Below, piece by piece: positions 1 through 12,034 of a stretch of DNA of 64,000 nt. The translations under genes and the position numbers were made by a program. The stretch comes from Buxus sempervirens. Its lineage: Eukaryota > Streptophyta > Magnoliopsida > Buxales > Buxaceae. Below the pieces are notes generated by a model. That model was given only the letters and a program-made list of their open reading frames with translations, was not told the DNA's origin and searched no databases. Location: the NCBI GenBank assembly GCA_947561395.2, contig OX387189.1, positions 23,622,329 through 23,686,328 of the forward strand, written 5' to 3'. Numbering within the stretch: the stretch's first letter is position 1; every line of letters starts with the position of its first letter.

Positions 1-1750
1 GTATCAATCAAATCTAATATAAAACAAAGTGATACAAATATAGTGCAAACACCGCTTTTTCAAATCTGACCAGAAACCTGATCTTAGAGAATTATTAACT
101 TACAACTAGTTTGGACAAGAGAGTTACTTAGTTAGAAATCCTTAAAAATCCCTACTAGTTAAATTGTGAACATAAGATCCTTTTAAAACCCAAATTGAAC
201 TAATTTGGAGGAATAAGTGGACAAATATTTAATATGAACTTTTTCTTACAATTGGCCTTTAGAGACACCTTAAGAATGATCTTAGAGAGATGTTACAGGT
301 GGTGGAATCAAAATAAACTCATTTTATAATGATTTGGAACCGAAAGTCTCTCTAGAAACTATTTTAGTAAAATGTGCACAAACACTTTGTTATAATGAAT
401 TTTAATATAAAACCTGTGCAATCACTTCCTAAATACCTAAATCTTATTTGTACATAGGTTGGTTTTTGATTAAAAACAATTCCGTAGTCGAAAACACCTC
501 AAGTTGGAAATTCCAGATTTTCTGTCAAGGGCGATCGACACAACACTCGAGCATCCTTGCAAATGTTCAAGTAAATCAGAATAAAAAAACCGACGCTGGG
601 CATAACGCTCGAGCGTCATTGCAGGCGCTCAGCTTACTGACTTTTGACAACTTTCGGGTTTTGAGAAATTTTACACACACAGGCGGAGCACTTGGGATTG
701 CGCTCGAGCGCGATTCTAGGTGCTCGTCCAAAACACCAACTCGCGATAGAATTTCCAGATTTCAGAATTTTTCGAGAATTGAGCTACCAAAACATAATTT
801 AATTCTTCCAAAACTATGCAAACATATTCTAAATCATTCATAAGGACTTCTAGTTTATCCAACAACAATTTATCAGGTAATTCATATCAAATCTATAATT
901 ATTCTTCAAATAACTCAAAATCACCCAAATCTAAGTTTCAAACCCTTATACTCGAATTCAATGCAATAAGTCCACGAAATCTAGCACGAATTGATTTAGA
1001 AGGGTGCTACTTACCTCCAGGAAGTTTGAAACAATTTAATCTCGAAGCCTTAAAATCTTAGAAGCTCCAAATCTACTGATCTCTACAGATTTCCACTGTT
1101 TCATTAAAATTGTTCTAGATCTGATTAGATTTATTCTAAACTGTATGAAATCACCCATTAACTATAATGTGATCAAGTTAACCCTCTCCTACCTGAATTA
1201 TCTTTGATCTGGAAGAACTTTGAAGTGATCTCCACAGAATCTCCAGATCTCACTCCAAAATCAGCAACTCACGATCATTGAATTCTCTTTGCTCGATCAA
1301 CTCTTCAATGCCTCTCCAAATCAGTCGTGAGATCTCTTCCTCTTCTCCTTCCAGACGCTGCTTCCAGATTCAATTCTTCCAGTTACTTCCTCTGAAGCCT
1401 CCCTAACTAACCAACATCAAACACTAACTAACTCACTTCCCCCTTTTATACTCCCTTGCTTTGCCGCCCAATCCTTTTAAAACACTAATTGATTCGCTGT
1501 ATCTCCAGTCTAGCAACCTCCTCTACACATTCAAGACCAAATCATAATTAAAACACTTAATTAAATGTTACTTATTAGCATTATGGAGTTGTGATAATTA
1601 TTTACCTCATTTAAGTAATTCCTCCTTTAATTTTCTCGTATTGACATAAATATCCTCCAATTCCTCTTTTTTGAAATTTCCGCCAATAATAATGATTAAT
1701 TTTTCTCAATTAATTTCTAAATTTATTTATCAAAAATTTGGGGTTTTACA
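1..1750 (-). mobile_element. Long gypsy-type LTR, copy A (partial, runs off the window)
   Basis: Read on the minus strand, the LTR starts at 1750 with TGTAAAACCCC, a start form shared with the Ty3/gypsy LTR at 25315. Its 3' part lies beyond the window edge. It repeats as copy B at 2608-5351 with an offset of about 3600 bp and only scattered substitutions. A TATA-like box (1441-1450), a GGAG|GTAAGT splice donor (1014) and a cluster of ctcgagcg words (about 530-730) lie in it. The short ORFs here (for example 448-843) have no recognisable domain and are not genes. Confidence 0.72.
1441..1450 (-). promoter_or_regulatory. TATA box of LTR copy A
   Basis: On the minus strand this reads TATAAAAGGG and is followed downstream by a pyrimidine- and purine-rich leader. 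The same box sits at 5042-5051 in copy B. It is the expected position for an LTR promoter, about 300 bp into the LTR. The call rests on the motif only. Confidence 0.45.
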
Positions 1751-2607
1751 GGGACCTTTTGGGATGATTATTCACATAATTTGGCATATTAAGTCATTGG
1801 GTTGAAGGTACATGGTCCAATAAAGTATAATTGGTAAGCTTAATCAATATGGAAACCATATGGTCTCGGTTTCCTATAGGCTTATATAGTTTATCACAAT
1901 ATTTGTTTGGCATGATTAAAGTGGACTAAAGGTTTTATGGTCCATTTAAGGAAAGGAAAATTTAACTTTAAGTTGCCTAAGCCCGTTAGCTTATACATAC
2001 TGATGGGTTTATGTCTCAATGAAATTTGATTTTGGGATTTATGATTATTTTGCATAAATACACTCTTTTAATTGTAGTCTTTAATAGAGGCTCATATGGA
2101 ACTAAAGATGTGTAGATGTTTAATAATTATAATGAGTCTGGGAAACCAATTAACTAAGATTGTTTGTATTACTAGCATGACTATATTTCTTCACATGCTT
2201 ATATTTTATCTTGTGATATATTATTGTTAAATCACATGTTTGATTAAGTGTGATGGCTCACAACATAAGGAATTAGAATATTTATATTAAGGTAACAAGG
2301 GAGTAGCCACAGCATCCTGAGTTACTTTAATATATGATTCATAAAGTATATTAATATTAAAGTGACATGGGAGTAGCCACAGCATCTCAAGTTGCTTTAA
2401 TATTTGATTCTGAAAGTATATATCATTTGGGATATATTGAATCACATGAAGTAATTATAAAGTTGTGCCATCACAAATTGCAATTATATCATAAAGGTGA
2501 TCACTTGGCCCCATAGGGAAGTGGTTACTATTATAATATGATTGGGATAAGATAGAGAATTACACAACAAGATGAGGTAATTATTATGCCCACAGGTACA
2601 GAATTTA
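1751..2607 (+). mobile_element. Copia-type internal or leader segment, first copy
   Basis: This is an 857-bp AT-rich segment directly next to LTR copy A and repeated at 5352-6208. After the second copy the sequence continues into the decayed Ty1/copia element that carries integrase and RNase H remnants further right, so I assign it to that element by continuity. It holds no ORF of note. A two-unit 70-bp tandem repeat lies at 2281-2420. Confidence 0.5.
2281..2420 (+). repeat. Two 70-bp tandem units with a conserved core
   Basis: The core gagtagccacagcatc occurs at 2301 and 2371, exactly 70 bp apart. Flanking words (ttactttaatat, gattc, aaagtatat) are also repeated. The same pair occurs at 5881-6020 in the second copy of the large duplication. 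The function is unknown; the strong core conservation against AT-rich surroundings is the notable point. Confidence 0.75.
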
Positions 2608-5351
2608 CTCATCCAACGCATAATCCTAACATGGATCACATACATTAGAATGCGGAAATAAAATTTCCAATTAAGCATGGGAATTATACCAAACCATGAA
2701 TATACAAATTACTAATCAAATTTGTAACCAGTTCAATCCCAATTAAAAGTCAAGTATCAATAGTTCAATTCCACAAGATAGCCTACAATGTCTATGGAAG
2801 GTAATAATCCTTCTCCCTATATGAATCCTCTGGCTCTACCCCAGTAGTCGTGTCCTCTCCAAGAGTATCTGAAAACAAAACAAAACAAAACGTAATGAGA
2901 TACGAATATCCCAGCAAGTAGCACATGCATGCTAAAACATTTTACCACATTTCTAATATCATGCCACGATAAAGAATTACAACAAGTCAATACCATCACA
3001 AAAGAAATTTCGATAAACTGAATACAATCTCGACAACACCATTAGTCAAGTGATAATACAAGTATCATAAAAAAAGTAACATCATGGCTAATGTCACGCA
3101 GTTTACTTTAATTGATTAATCAACATGCCGGAGTGACATCCTCACCTCCATGTACACAGTCCAACCTACTTAGGGTTTTGGTACTCTTAAATGATGACTT
3201 ACTTAGGGTTTCGCTATCCAATGCCGGCCTACTTCGGGTTTCGGCATTGACAATCCGACTTACTCTGGGTTTCAGGTTGCTCTACACCTATTGTGGCAAC
3301 ACTCATGGCCATGCAATTACATTAATAAAGTCAACACATCATATTACTAAGCTTAAGTCATGGATCCAAAACAAGCTAGACCAAATAGCTTGTAACCAAA
3401 TCAGTAAGTAATCAAAAGAGTTCAATCCAAAACCATGGGTCAATCATGACCAAATTCACTCCATCATGGAGGATCACAAGTTTATGCCTTTTAAGGCGAA
3501 AAACATTTCAAACTAGAATGTATAACAAATCATTCATGATAATAAACCAATATTCCAAATCTGAAGAATATAATTCACCATAAAACAAATCCCATGCAAG
3601 TATTAATCAAATCTGATATAAAACAAAGTGATACAAATATAGTGCAAACACCGCTTTTTCAAATCTGACCAGAAACCTGATCTAAGAGAATTATTAACTT
3701 ACAACTAGTTTGGACAAGAGAGTTACTTAGGCAGAAATCCTTAAAAATCCCTACTAGTTAAATTGTGAACATAAGATCCTTTAAAAACCCAAATTGAACT
3801 AATTTGGAGGAATAAGTGGACAAATATTTAATATGAACTTTTTCTTACAATTGGCCTTTAGAGACACCTTAAGATTGATCTTAGAGAGATGTTACAGGTG
3901 GTGGAATCAAAATAAACTCATTTTATAATGATTTAGAACCGAAAGTCTCTCTAGAACCTATTTTAGTAGAATGTGCACAAACACTTTGTTATAATGAATT
4001 TTAATATAAAACCTGTGCAATCACTTCCTAAATACCTAAATCTTATTTGTACATAGGTTGGTTTTTGATTAAAAACAATTCCGTAGTCGAAAACACCTCA
4101 AGTTGGAAATTCCAGATTTTCTGTCAAGGGCGCTCGACATAACACTCGAGCATCCTTGCAGATGTTCAAGTAAATCAGAATCAAAAAACCGACGCTCGGC
4201 ATAACGCTCGAGCGTCATTGCAGGCGCTCAGCTTACTGACTTTTGACAACTTTCGGGTTTTGAGAAAATTTACACACACAAGCGGGGCACTTGGGATTGC
4301 GCTCGAGCGCGATTCTAGGTGCTCGTCCAAAACACCAACTCGCGATAGAATTTCCAGATTTATAAATTTTTCAAGAATTGAGCTACCAAAACCTAATTTA
4401 ATTCTTCCAAAACTATGCAAACATATTCTAAATCATTCATAAGAACTTTCTAGTTTATCCAACAACAATTTATCAGGTAATTCATATCAAAGCTATAATT
4501 ATTCTTCAAATAGCTCAAAAACACCCAAATCTGAGTTTCAAACCCTTATACTCGAATTCAATGCAATAAGTCCACGAAATCCAGCACCAATTGATTTAGA
4601 AGGGTGCTACTTACCTCCAGGAAGTTTGAAACAATTTAATCTCGAAGCCTTAAAATCTTAGAAGCTCCGAATCTACTGATCTCTACAGATTTCCACTGCT
4701 TCATTAAAATTGTTCTAGATCTGATTAGAGTTGTTCTAAACTATATGAAATCACCTCATTAACTGTAATGTGATCAAGTTAACCCTCTACTACCTGAATT
4801 ATCTTTGATTTGGACGAACTTTGAAGTGATCTCCACAGAATCTCCAAATCTCACTCCAAAATCAGCAACTCACAATCATTGAATTCTCTTTGCTCGATCA
4901 ACTCTTCAATGCCTCTCCAAATAAGTCGTGAGATCTCTTCCTCTTCTCCTTCCAGACGCTGCTTCCAGATTCAATTCTTCCAGTTACTTCCTCTAAAGCC
5001 TCCCTAACTAACCAACATCAAACACTAACTAACTCACTTCCCCCTTTTATACTCCCTTGCTTTGCCGCTCAATCCTTTTAAAACACTAATTGATTCGCTA
5101 TATCTCCACTCCAGCAACCTCCTCTACACATGCAAGACCAAATCATAATTAAAACACTTAATTAAATGTTACTTATTAGCATTATGGAGTTGTGATAATT
5201 ATTTACCTCATTTAAGTAATTCCTCCTTTAATTTTCTCATATTGACATAAATATCCTCCAATTCCTCTTTTTTGAAATTTCCGCCAATAATAATGATTAA
5301 TTTTTCTCAATTAATTTCTAAATTTATTTATCAAAAATTTGGGGTTTTACA
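2608..5351 (-). mobile_element. Long gypsy-type LTR, copy B
   Basis: This is a 2744-bp LTR in minus orientation, starting at 5351 with TGTAAAACCCC. Its downstream part (about 3380 to 2640) resembles the Ty3/gypsy LTR at 25600-26340 read in the opposite direction, including a cag|atactct acceptor-like motif and a box around catggccatgcaattac. No terminal CA is seen at 2608, so the last part of the LTR appears cut by the duplication breakpoint. A TATA box (5042-5051) and GTAAGT donor (4614) are present. No target duplication can be assigned. Confidence 0.78.
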
Positions 5352-6208
5352 GGGACCTTTTGGGATGATTATTCACATAATTTGGCATATTAAGTCATTG
5401 GGTTGAAGGTACATGGTCCAATAAAGTATAATTGGTAAGCCTAATCAATATGGAAACCATATGGTCTCGGTTTCTTATAGGCTTATATAGTTTATCACAA
5501 TATTTGTTTGGCATGATTAAAGTGGACTGAAGGTTTTATGGTCCATTTAAGGAAAGGAAAATTTAACTTTAAGTTGCCTAAGCCCGTTAACTTATACATA
5601 CTGATGGGTTTATGTCTCAATGAAATTTGATTCTGGGATTTATGATTATTTCGCATAAATACACTCTTTTAATTGTAGTCTTTAATAGAGGCTCATATGG
5701 AACTAAAGATGTGTAGATGTTTAATAATTATAATGAGTTTGGTAAACCAATTAACTAAGATTGTTTGTATTACTAGCATGACTATATTTCTTCACATGCT
5801 TATATTTTATCTTGTGATATATTATTGTTAAATCACATGTTTGATTAAGTGTGATGGCTCACAACATAAGGAATTAGAATATTTATATTAAGGTAACAAG
5901 GGAGTAGCCACAGCATCCTGAGTTACTTTAATATATGATTCATACAGTATATTAATATTAAAGTGACATGGGAGTAGCCACAGCATCTCAAGTTGCTTTA
6001 ATATGTGATTCTGAAAGTATATATCATTTGGGATATATTGAATCACATGAAGTAATTATAAAGTTGTGCCATCACAAATTGCAATTATATTATAAAGGTG
6101 ATCACTTGGCCCCATAGGGAAATGGTTACTATTATAATATGATTGGGATAAGATAGAGAATTACACAACAAGATGAGGTGAATTATTATGCCCACAGGTA
6201 CAGAATTT
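3600..6208. repeat. Tandem duplication, second copy
   Basis: Direct repeat of 1-2607, covering most of LTR copy B and its copia-type flank. The two copies differ by scattered substitutions and a few one-base indels. The last shared bases are cacaggtacagaattt; copy 2 continues with ccttattagtc, which I take as the original continuation. Confidence 0.9.
5042..5051 (-). promoter_or_regulatory. TATA box of LTR copy B
   Basis: The minus strand reads TATAAAAGGG, identical to copy A at 1441-1450. It lies about 300 bp inside the LTR start at 5351, and the putative splice donor at 4614 lies about 430 bp downstream of it. The call rests on the motif only. Confidence 0.45.
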
Positions 6209-6870
6209 CCTTATTAGTCTTGGTGTATAATTCACTAGCCTTGTGATAAGTATTTATGGTAAAATCTTATACAGTTTGCGACCTTTGCCCACAAGATTTT
6301 GCCACTAATTTTGACACTAATTTTGACACTGGTTAAAATCATATAAGGAATTATGTCTCATTTTAATTTTGATGTAAGCATGTTTAGTTTAATTGCATTT
6401 TATTTGACCATATTGCCATCCATTAAGTTGATTCATTACAAGTAAATAATTGGAAGAATAAAGTATTTTTTACATTGGTGTTTATGGACTTGGATTTGGT
6501 GCTCCATGTATAAGAACCACCCATTATCATGGAGGAAATGACCCCAAAATAAAAGCATTACTTTGATTGATAGGAGCGATTTAATCGCTTATAAAGTCTT
6601 ATCCATCACACTAATGCAGAAGCTGTCATCAATACAGCTAACTAATGACAAGAGTGTGCAATAGGTTCTACAAATAGGAATATTTTGCCCATCATAAGGT
6701 ATAAGAGATTGAGATTTTTGTGATTTTCTGATTTATGAAATCTCCTTATTTATTATATATGTGCTATTAAGTTATAGCATACATTAAGATTAAATGTCAA
6801 TGATTAAGGTTATGACCATGTGTGTAAAGGTTGAAAGGAGATTGAAATATGAGAAATTAGTATTGCCCAT
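5352..6870 (+). mobile_element. Decayed Ty1/copia element, 5' part
   Basis: The first 857 bp are the second copy of the duplicated segment. The rest (6209-6870) is unique AT-rich sequence without a recognisable domain. It is interrupted at 6870 by a solo LTR; removing that insertion joins tattgcccat directly to ataatttctc at 9253. It reads on toward the integrase remnant near 12380, which is why I assign it to the copia element. That assignment is inference from continuity. Confidence 0.45.
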
Positions 6871-9247
6871 TGTGCGCACCTAAAAATCCTAGATCGCACA
6901 CGGGGCGCACGTGGGTTCTTGCGTGCCTCGGGACTTTCGGAGTCGCCACTACCTGAGAGGTGCAGGCAGACATAGGGATTGCTTATCCGGGTCTAAGTCT
7001 GGTCTGCGGCTTTTCAAAGTTCTAGCTAAGTCCTTGGTTACGTCCAGGGAAGTCCGAAGACACCCTGGTTTGCCCCGTCGGTTTGACGGGTCCCTCGGGT
7101 CTCCTTGGTTTTTGAGTCAAATTCACCCTTCCTAGACCAACATGTTCCTTTTTGGGTCCGGCGGGGTCCTCTGGAAGTGTGGGCCCCTTTTTGTTTTATT
7201 TTATCTTTTTATTAGATGAAATGGGTCGGGTACGGGTCCCGTTGGAAGACCCGTGGGTTGCAAAGGTTGGACCTGGGCCCAGTAGGGTTATTGGGTAACC
7301 CTTTTTGGTTATTTTATCTAATTAACATATACATGTTAGGGCTTGATGGGTTTGGATTTGGCCCATTAGCCATGGATCAGGTGGCCTTGAACCCGTTTGT
7401 TGAAAACGGGCCTGGTTTAGGCCAGTCAAAGGTGGGCCACTTAAGTGGGCCCGGGGGTCTTGGTGGCCCCATATGGGTCCATGGTCTTTCAATGGGCTGA
7501 AAATAGCCCAAATAACCAAATTGAGTCGGGTTAAACCAACTTGGGTCGGTTCAAGCTCATTCGGGTCGAAAAAGTTAATTGTGAATAATTTTTATGAGAT
7601 GACCGCATTTACTCTGCGGCCTGACCGTGACCGTAGTGCATCTGCGGTCATGCTAAGACCGCAGATTAACTACGGTCATGCCTTGACCGCCCTGAGTATG
7701 CGGTTTCTGCCCAATTTTGCTGTTTTGTGCCGATTTTGCTTGGGATCAACTTGGCTGGTCTTCTAGAAGCTCCGGTAACTTCTGTTGGGATTCTCAGCAC
7801 TTCTGTGGTTCAAATGTCTTGATTGGTCGTCAAATCTCCTTCTTTTCCTTTGGTGTTTAGTAATGGAATGAAGTCCCATTTTTCTCCATTTTTGCTAAGT
7901 CACCTTCCTGTTGTTTAAAATGAGAAAGGAAAGAGGGGATGGGATAGGATTACATGGGATGAGCTAAAGAGGACAAACCCCTCTTGAACTTGTTAATAAA
8001 ACCAGTTAATTAACCATGTTAGTTTGCCTTCATTGTAAAACTACCCTCCTTCTCTTCCGTATAGAGACATCCATTTTCATGGGGTCTCTCGTGACATGCA
8101 AAATGTAATAAACAAGTTAGGAGTAATATAACATAAGCAATATAAGAGTTTAAAAATTCGAAATGAAAGGATTCTCACATATGTCAAGTAAAAGATTACC
8201 AGGATTGTTATCGTACAACTACCTTCTTGTTTTGGCATGTTGTGGTTTCCCAAGTGATTTTGGCAGCACTTCCGCACTCTCCTTGATTTCCCAGAATGAC
8301 CTTGAAAAGGATCTCCTCCCTTTAAAATGCCCAGAATGGAAAATGAAAAAGGTATGGTCTAGGGGTAAAATGGGAAGGAAAATTATGTCTGAAGGTGAAA
8401 GGAGATTTTGATAGGGTATTTGGACGTGGAAGAAGGCCAAGAAGGAGGGGGAAACTGGCCAAGGGAACCCGCTTGCACAAATGGGGGGCTGGCCTCCTAT
8501 TTATAGGCATTTTTTTCGTGCCTGCATTTCAAATGTTGGCGAACCGCCCATGTGCTAAAATCTCGCCAAATTGCCCGTACGGGATGCGTGTCCCGCCTTA
8601 CAGTGACGCGTGACCCCTTCCAGAAGGCTTGCCGTATTTGAAGTACGGGCATGCCCTGCCCGCACTTCAAATACGGGCGAGCACGTTTTTAAAATGTTGG
8701 ATTTCAAATCTTTTATTAAATTTGATTTTTAAAAAGATTCTCATCCGATTTTTTATTATTATATTATAAAAATGAGATTTTTTTATTAAAATATTATTAA
8801 AAAATAAAGATATTTCTATAAACAATTATTTTATTCATTTTTTCTGCTTTTTGTTGCTATTTTGCCACATGGGCAGTTTTCTTGAAATTTCAACCGCCCA
8901 TAACTTTTTCGTCCGATGTCCGATTTCAGCAAACTTAGTGTCGTTGGAATCAGCTCGGAACCCACTATCCACTGGGATTAAGTTTGGCAGCTGAATTGGG
9001 GCCGAGCAAAAAGTCAACTTTCGCTCCCCCAAAAGTTTGACCAGCTCATAACTTTCTCATCCGGACTCCGATTCTCGCAATTTAGTTGCGTTAGAACCGT
9101 GTTGAAATGCTCTTTTCAATGAGATGAAGTTTGATGGCCAATTCTCTTTTGATCAAAAATTCAAATTTCAGCCCCCTTAGGGTTTGACTTTTTAATTGAA
9201 ATTTTCATTTTCTTTATTTTTTGGGGTGCAAAAATCAGGTGTCTACA
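6871..9247 (-). mobile_element. Solo LTR (family TGTAGACACC), target duplication cccat
   Basis: This 2377-bp LTR is bounded by cccat at 6866-6870 and 9248-9252. On the minus strand it starts TGTAGACACC and ends GTGCGCACA, so it has canonical TG...CA ends. No second LTR or internal region is present, so it is a solo LTR. It has U3 repeats at 8899 and 9047, a TATA box (8497-8508), a donor-like AAG|GTAGTT at 8222, gaccgca/tgcggtc words at 7597-7705, and an AGTGGCGACTCC box at 6939-6950. Related LTRs lie at 17291-19289 and 20641-23953. ORFs inside it are chance. Confidence 0.9.
8497..8508 (-). promoter_or_regulatory. TATA box of the solo LTR at 6871-9247
   Basis: The minus strand reads GCCTATAAATAG, a strong plant TATA box. 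It lies about 740 bp inside the LTR, downstream of the U3 repeats. The related LTR at 17291-19289 has ACTATAAAAGGGG in the corresponding place (18421-18434). Confidence 0.5.
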
Positions 9248-9252
9248 CCCAT

Positions 9253-9471
9253 ATAATTTCTCATAAAAGTGTGCTCATCTAGAAAAGCAAGGCTTAAGAC
9301 GTCAATAAAGTTACATGATGACAAAGATAAGTTATTGCTTATTCTTCAAGTAAATATGGCACATTAAGGACAATTTTTATTACAAAAACTCATCTATTTA
9401 GTGTAATATCATTCTAATAAAGTTAGTTGCACTTAATGGATTGACTTTTGTTTTACAGTCCATATGGTATT
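9253..9471 (+). mobile_element. Decayed Ty1/copia element, short middle piece
   Basis: This 219-bp piece lies between two nested solo LTRs. Its left end continues from 6870 (shared cccat) and its right end continues at 12035 (shared gtatt), so it belongs to the interrupted copia element. No protein domain is visible in it. Confidence 0.5.
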
Positions 9472-12034
9472 TTGTCCCGACCCTGAACCAGGTATGCTTC
9501 TCCAAGGCATCCCCTTGTCCCTGGTCGTCACAGGTTGGTCTGTCGACCTAATAAAATGCGGATAATTTAAAGACTTTTTCCTAAGCAAGTGCAAGTGATA
9601 TACAGTTCAAGCTTGTGCGAATCAAGTGTGTAATTGTATAAAAGAAAAACTACTTAGCTATTACAAATTTGTAGGTGACTAATCACTCCCCTCAGTTAGA
9701 AGGTTTACAATCCAAAAGTACAACAAAAATAAAGTAACATCCTAAGTAGGCCTATAAAAGTCTTCCTCTCTATACCCAAGTGCCTTATCCTTTCCTCGGT
9801 CCCCGGTTCGGTCCTTCACACCGGACGTCGATGGCTCTAAAAATAGGATGATAAAACAACTGTGAGACGAATGTCTCAATAAGCAACACATGCATGCTCG
9901 GTGAAAACACAGTTTATGTTGATATTAGTCGATGATACCATGACATGTGGTTAGTTGAAAGTATAAGAAATCATCACAAATTAGTGCCATACAATCGGTG
10001 CAAATCTATGCTTAGGTGTACAATATAATCCGTTTGATAAACACACGTGCATGTCTTCTTATCACTTGTTAATTAGGTTGTTTAGTATATATTGCACATG
10101 ACCTCATCTAACTTCACCGATTCCACATGGTGGCTAGGCATCCACGCCGATTACCCTCGACGTGGGCATCCATTTGCTGATTACCCTTGACGTACAGGCA
10201 TCCATTGCTGATTCCCAATAGCAAATGGGTATCGGCCACCGATGTTGCTGGTGCCGGGATGATATAAACAATGCAGTAACAATAACAATTACACTTGGTC
10301 ATGGCATTTATATACAAACAATCCTATTTAAGTTTATGGATCCATAGCTTAAGGGTTCATTATGCGAATGTTCATTTCATCAATTCCACATCAAGTGTAA
10401 TATGCACTCATGCATGAAAAATTCTCAAGGGTAGCCTTTGGCCTTACCCGAGTCAATCTTGGGCCAAGCCTTCTTTCATTTCTCATGGAATTCCGGGCCA
10501 CTGCCCTCCTTACAATACAACGATAACGGGCCACTGCCCTTCCCATATCATACTAAACAAGTGGGCCAATGCCCTAAAATAAATTGCACGTTTACATGGA
10601 AAATCAAATAACAACAAATACATTTTTAGTGTTAAAGCTTGCATTTCATACCTTACTTGGGCAACCTAGTCCCCAACTCTTTGGAAACATGTACAACTTT
10701 AATTTGGCTTTAGTTTTTTTACTTCCAAGGGTCATTTGGAAGGCGTTCCAAGTGGTAGAATCAATTTACCCACTCCTATAAGAATCTGGAACGTAAACTC
10801 TCTATAAAACCTATTTTAGGAAAACGTACCCAAATCTTTGTTATTTGGAATTTTGAAATAATTCCAGTTGGTACACCTCCTAGACACCTAAATCCTACTT
10901 GAACATTGGTTGGATTCTAATAAAAACAATCCGTAGTTTAATTTGGACTGAAATCCGAGATTTTAGAAAAACTGTTCAGGTCGTTCAAAGGCGAGCTCAA
11001 GCGCTGCTTTGGGTGCTCGGCCAAATCAATTTTGACAACTCTCAGGTTCTGAGTTTCTAAAAAAGCACAGGCGGGCCGCTCGCATTCATGCTCGAGCGGC
11101 AATGAGCAACCTCACCTGCTAACTAATTGCTCTACGGGCGCCTTAGAGGTTGCTCGATCAGCGGTTATTGTGCCCTGGCGATTTCTCAGGTTTATGAAAA
11201 TCCGATTTTTTCCAACTTCTAGGGTTTTTCAAACCTCACTCTTTTCTATGGTTTTTGGTCTCTAAATTGTCTCTAGCATGTGTGGTTACCTATTTCTTAC
11301 AAAACCCCCAACAAAAATCCCTCTCATTTGCAAGGATAAACGAATTTGTAATCAAACCCCAAAGTATTCATGTTTTATACGAAAATGGGAAAATGAGAAA
11401 ACTAGGTTAGGGTGGTGTTGCTTACCTCTAGCAATCAACTAAGCAAGCCTTCTTGCTCCTATTGCAACCCACGAACAGCGCCCTTGCTTCCTTGGTTGCT
11501 TCCTTCACAAATCTCCAACCCCAAACCTCCAAACGAAAAATGCCCAAATCTTGATCTCCTTTCTTTTCTTTGCAATACTCCCTTACATTTCTTGACAAGG
11601 AGAGTGTGATGAGGGGAAGAGAATGAGGAGGAGGAGAAGAAGAGTGTAGAGAGTGGGAGAGAATGGAAGAAGAAGATGAAGTTGGGTAGGGTGTCTCAAT
11701 CGTATGGGGCAAATGCCCCTTTCTTCCACATTTAAGCAATCTTTCCCCAAAATTTTCCAAGGCATTTCCAAGTTTTCCCTCCTCCTTCAAAACACCAAGA
11801 TATTTCAGCTTTGCCACTTTCCTCCTATTGCACACAACAATCACCACTTAGCCTTTATTCTCTCGATAATTAAATTTATTTACTAGTCTCGGGATTGCTT
11901 ACCTTTACACATTACTGATGAGCCTGGACTTAGCCACTTGGCTAGCTTCAAGTCTGGGCTTCTCTAGCCTCACCTACACAATAAAATTACACTGTTTAGG
12001 GTGTGCTAATGGTATAGAAATCTAGGGCTTCACA
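9472..12034 (-). mobile_element. Solo LTR (gypsy-type), target duplication gtatt
   Basis: The element is flanked by gtatt at 9467-9471 and 12035-12039. On the minus strand it starts TGTGAAGCCCTAG at 12034 and ends GGGACAA, one base off the usual CA. It resembles LTR copies A and B in layout and in short stretches (for example around 10865-10945 against 4020-4090). It has a GAG|GTAAG donor at 11425, a TTTTTAG acceptor-like site near 9837, and GC-rich gctcgagcgg words at 10975-11165. The ORF at 11428-11847 lies in a purine-rich leader and is not a gene. Confidence 0.8.

Larger units (their letters stand above)
1..2607. repeat. Tandem duplication, first copy (LTR end plus copia segment)
   Basis: Bases 1-2607 match 3600-6208 almost throughout (offset 3599 at the left, 3601 at the right). 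Similarity stops abruptly after cacaggtacagaattt: copy 1 then enters the 3' part of the gypsy-type LTR, while copy 2 continues into other sequence. The unit is therefore about 3.6 kb and consists of a nearly complete LTR plus 857 bp of flanking sequence. The first unit begins upstream of the window. Confidence 0.9.

Noticed and set aside
448-1061. ORFs of 131 and 81 codons near the window start
   Set aside because: They lie antisense in an LTR; the duplicated copy at 4218 has different ORF lengths, showing no coding constraint.
2281-2420. A CRISPR-like direct repeat
   Set aside because: There are only two units, imperfect and without spacer structure, and the genome is a plant's.
11428-11847. 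A 139-codon minus-strand ORF
   Set aside because: It lies in the purine/pyrimidine-rich leader of the solo LTR at 9472-12034 and has no domain.
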